Source of the DNA: OFTM10 sp964196195
GTDB taxonomy: Bacteria; Actinomycetota; Acidimicrobiia; Acidimicrobiales; Aldehydirespiratoraceae
DNA length: 25,532 nt
Assembly: GCA_964196195.1 (NCBI GenBank)
Contig: CAXMSE010000001.1
Coordinates: forward strand, 1 to 25,532
Reading direction: 5' to 3'
Shown here: piece by piece, positions 23,553-25,532 of the stretch
How the letters are laid out: each line of letters begins with the position of its first letter
Numbering within the stretch: the first letter of the stretch is position 1
The notes under the pieces: generated by a model
Told to the model about the DNA's origin: nothing
The model's input: the letters and a program-made list of their open reading frames with translations, nothing else
Databases searched by the model: none
Position numbers and translations under genes: made by a program

Positions 23553-24047
23553 TCAGTCGGGTCGGCCCCGCTGGGCGAAGGCCGCCATCAGCCGCGAACC
23601 GTCGAGCTCGCGGACGTAACGGAGCGGGTCGATGCCCGCTCCGATGACGTAATCGGTCAGCAGCCCTGCGGCAACTGCGACCAACTCGCTCGGATCCCAT
23701 GGTTTGGAGAAGTAGTGGTCGAGGTCGGCGTCGTTGATGGCCCGGATGGTGTCCTGGTGCCCGGCCTGGCCGGTGAGAAGGATCGTCCGGATGGTGCCGG
23801 TGCCTGCGCCTTGCTTGAGCGACACGAGGAGGTCTACACCAGTCTCGCCTCCCGGCAGCCGGTGGTCCGCGACGATCAGGCCGACGCGATCACCGGCTTG
23901 TTCCACCTCGTCGATCGCATCTCGGGCGTCGGCGACATCGTCGGCCTGTTCCACGCGAATCGTTCCAGCGAATCCTTGGAGGTCGCGCACCACCTCGGCG
24001 CGCACCTCCGGTTCATCCTCCACAACGAGGATCACCAACTCGTTCAC
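23553..24047 (-). CDS. Response regulator, receiver domain plus short C-terminal tail
   Basis: A 164-residue protein with a full receiver domain: acidic pocket E10-D11, phospho-acceptor D61 (IVADHRLPGG), T92 (ILLTGQAG) and K115 (FSKPWDP). No DNA-binding domain follows; the remaining 45 residues are a short tail. The output is therefore likely protein-protein interaction or phosphorelay, not direct transcription control. GTG 24047 is chosen because GAGAGG lies 9 nt upstream; the frame extends further upstream only as an overlap with the kinase gene. It sits 13 bp after the histidine kinase, its presumptive partner. Confidence 0.9.
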   Translation of the reverse strand: MNELVILVVEDEPEVRAEVVRDLQGFAGTIRVEQADDVADARDAIDEVEQAGDRVGLIVADHRLPGGETGVDLLVSLKQGAGTGTIRTILLTGQAGHQDTIRAINDADLDHYFSKPWDPSELVAVAAGLLTDYVIGAGIDPLRYVRELDGSRLMAAFAQRGRPD

Positions 24048-24060
24048 AAGCCGTTGCCTC

Positions 24061-25532
24061 TCATACAACTCCCTCCACCGGCAATGACACGGTGAAGACC
24101 GTGTGGCCGGGGCGACTGTCGACCCCGATCGTACCGCCGTGCTCCTCGACGATTTGACGGCTGATCGAGAGCCCCAGCCCCAGCCCGAAGCGAACCTGGC
24201 CGTCCTTGGTGGTGAATCGCGGTTCAAATACTCGCGACTGCACATCGGGGGGGATCCCCGGTCCGCTGTCGGTGATGTCCACCGTCACGGCGTCGCCCGT
24301 GGTGCGAACTCGGATCGATAGCAGACCCTCGTCGTGCATCGCGTCGAGCGAGTTGATCAGCAGGTTCGACCAAACTTGTTGCAGAGCACCTGGTCGGGCC
24401 GAAATGGGCGGGACCGTCTCGTACTCGCGCCGAACCTCGACCTCATCAAGGCGATGCGACACCATCCGCAGCGCGTCATCGATCCCTGTCGTGACCTCTA
24501 CACCGGGGTGCACAACGCCTCCGCCGTCGTCGCCACGGACGTAGGCCCGCAGGCTGGCGACGAGCGACTGGATCCGCTCGGCGACGCCCGAGATGTTGCG
24601 GATCGTCTCCGCGAGCTGGGTCGAGGCCTCTAGGCGCTTCAGTTCGTCGTCATCGGCATTGGTCAAGGCGAGGGCCTCATCGGTGCTGTTCACCCCGCAG
24701 CCGATGAGGCGATCGGCGAGTACTCGGTCACCGACAGCGTCGGCGATCTGTCGGCGCAGCGCACGTAGCTCCGACGACGGCATCGCCGGGGCATCTAGCC
24801 GTCGCAGAATTGTCGCCTTGACGCTTGGGTCGTCGATGACCGCATCGACATCGTCGGTGAGGTGGGCGACGCTTCTGATCAGCGCCGCTGTGGGGTTATT
24901 GAGTTCGTGGGCCATCCCGGCGGCCATCTCGCCCAGGGCTGTGAACCGAGCGCTCGCGACGAGTTGGGCGCGGGCCTCCGACAGAGCCGCAAGGCTTTCG
25001 TCCAACTCGAGCTGGAGCTCCTGAGAGCGGCGCAGCCTTCGGGCGAGCGAGCTGATGAGGATCCGCGTCAGCAAGCCGCCAAGTTCGGGTTCGATCGTCA
25101 AGGCCCTGGCCAGCTGGTCAAGCGTGATCGGGATCGCCCGCACGTCGCTGACGGCCTGGCAGCCCAGGAGCGCCCGTCGATGCCGCGCCAGCGAGAGCAA
25201 CCCAACGATCGCTCCCGTGGACTCCTCGTGCATGACCTTGTTGCCGGCTTGGGTGTGCGACGTGAGCCGCACTGCCCCGTCGATCACGACATAGATCCCG
25301 CCGACGTCCTCACCCTCCTCGATCATGATCGTGCCCGGCGCAACGCGTAGCCGAGCCGGGTGCCCCAGGGCGCGGTCGAGTAGCTCGATCAGTCGCCGCG
25401 TCATCTCAGTGTCGTCCATCGGCTCGCCCAGCAGCGGGTGGGCCGCCGTTGCATCGAGCGCCGGCGCGGCACGCTGCTGCTCCATCCGCTCCTGCGCGGC
25501 GGTGAGATCTTCATCGTCGAGCAATTCACCGA
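24061..25532 (-). CDS. Soluble histidine kinase with cyclic-nucleotide-binding-type sensor domain (5' end may be outside window)
   Basis: At least 487 residues; the frame is open to the right edge, so TTG 25524 may not be the true start. Numbering from 25524, residues about 45-165 form a cNMP-binding/Crp-like beta-roll (GTIMIEEGEDVGGIYVVIDG). A coiled coil spans about 165-195, and the phospho-acceptor H206 lies in GEMAAGMAHELNNP. The HATPase domain has N391 (NLLINSLDAM), DSGPGI at 419-424 and FGLGLGLS at 446-453. No transmembrane helix is visible, so it senses a cytosolic signal. An unusual helical insert of about 100 residues (225-325) separates the H-box region from the ATPase domain. Whether it binds cAMP is not certain. 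Confidence 0.92.
   Translation of the reverse strand, partial: GELLDDEDLTAAQERMEQQRAAPALDATAAHPLLGEPMDDTEMTRRLIELLDRALGHPARLRVAPGTIMIEEGEDVGGIYVVIDGAVRLTSHTQAGNKVMHEESTGAIVGLLSLARHRRALLGCQAVSDVRAIPITLDQLARALTIEPELGGLLTRILISSLARRLRRSQELQLELDESLAALSEARAQLVASARFTALGEMAAGMAHELNNPTAALIRSVAHLTDDVDAVIDDPSVKATILRRLDAPAMPSSELRALRRQIADAVGDRVLADRLIGCGVNSTDEALALTNADDDELKRLEASTQLAETIRNISGVAERIQSLVASLRAYVRGDDGGGVVHPGVEVTTGIDDALRMVSHRLDEVEVRREYETVPPISARPGALQQVWSNLLINSLDAMHDEGLLSIRVRTTGDAVTVDITDSGPGIPPDVQSRVFEPRFTTKDGQVRFGLGLGLSISRQIVEEHGGTIGVDSRPGHTVFTVSLPVEGVV

Overview
This 25.5 kb window is high-GC, densely packed bacterial chromosome. The gene content points to a free-living actinobacterium, plausibly of the Acidimicrobiia type: an F420-type luciferase-like oxidoreductase, GTP-dependent PEP carboxykinase, an ECF sigma factor with a zinc anti-sigma factor, many 4-nt start/stop overlaps and several GTG/TTG starts. 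That placement is inferred from gene content, not from a marker gene. I see no tRNA, rRNA, CRISPR array, transposase or prophage.

Layout. (1) 1-1413, minus: a seven-Asp-box beta-propeller protein that runs off the left edge. It is divergent from an M20 amidohydrolase (1495-2682, plus), with a perfect palindrome between them. (2) 2733-9203, plus: a five-gene export operon in which four junctions are ATGA overlaps. It holds two ABC half-transporters forming an asymmetric heterodimer, two FtsX-type permeases and a LolD/HrtA-type ATPase. A small dimeric alpha/beta-barrel protein follows. (3) 12226-9560, minus: a redox gene run. (4) 12264-12896, plus: a FrnE/DsbA-like protein, divergent from that run. 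(5) 15165-12930, minus: ygeW-like carbamoyltransferase and ygeY-like hydrolase. (6) 16000-15446, minus: a VOC-fold protein, with an acyl-CoA dehydrogenase remnant upstream. (7) 18261-16580, minus: lipoprotein, ECF sigma factor, ZAS anti-sigma factor. (8) 19110-18607, minus: a decayed secreted metallopeptidase. (9) 19438-23522, plus: PEP carboxykinase overlapping a tandem-domain phosphofructokinase. (10) 25532-23553, minus: a soluble cNMP-domain histidine kinase and its response regulator, running off the right edge.

The most notable content is the redox run. Two separate AhpD/carboxymuconolactone-decarboxylase-family genes (12226-11645 and 10806-10339) are each split by one in-frame TGA, exactly where the second Cys of the catalytic CxxC belongs. 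Each TGA is followed at selenocysteine-insertion distance by a hairpin with G in the loop. I read both as selenoproteins with a Cys-x-x-Sec active site, which ordinary ORF calling would break into fragments. A WCQPC thioredoxin overlaps the end of the first one, and an F420-type oxidoreductase overlaps the end of the second. The cluster therefore looks like a selenium-dependent thiol-peroxidase/thioredoxin module. The neighbouring ygeW-ygeY pair belongs to families named for their linkage to selenium metabolism in other bacteria. No selA, selB, selD or tRNA-Sec lies in the window.

The other strong theme is the export operon. One half-transporter carries the degenerate ATPase residues (Asp for the Walker B Glu, Gln for the switch His) and the other carries the altered signature LSGGE. 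Together these leave one consensus and one degenerate ATP site. Three gene remnants (an acetyltransferase, a metallopeptidase and an acyl-CoA dehydrogenase tail) show local gene decay.
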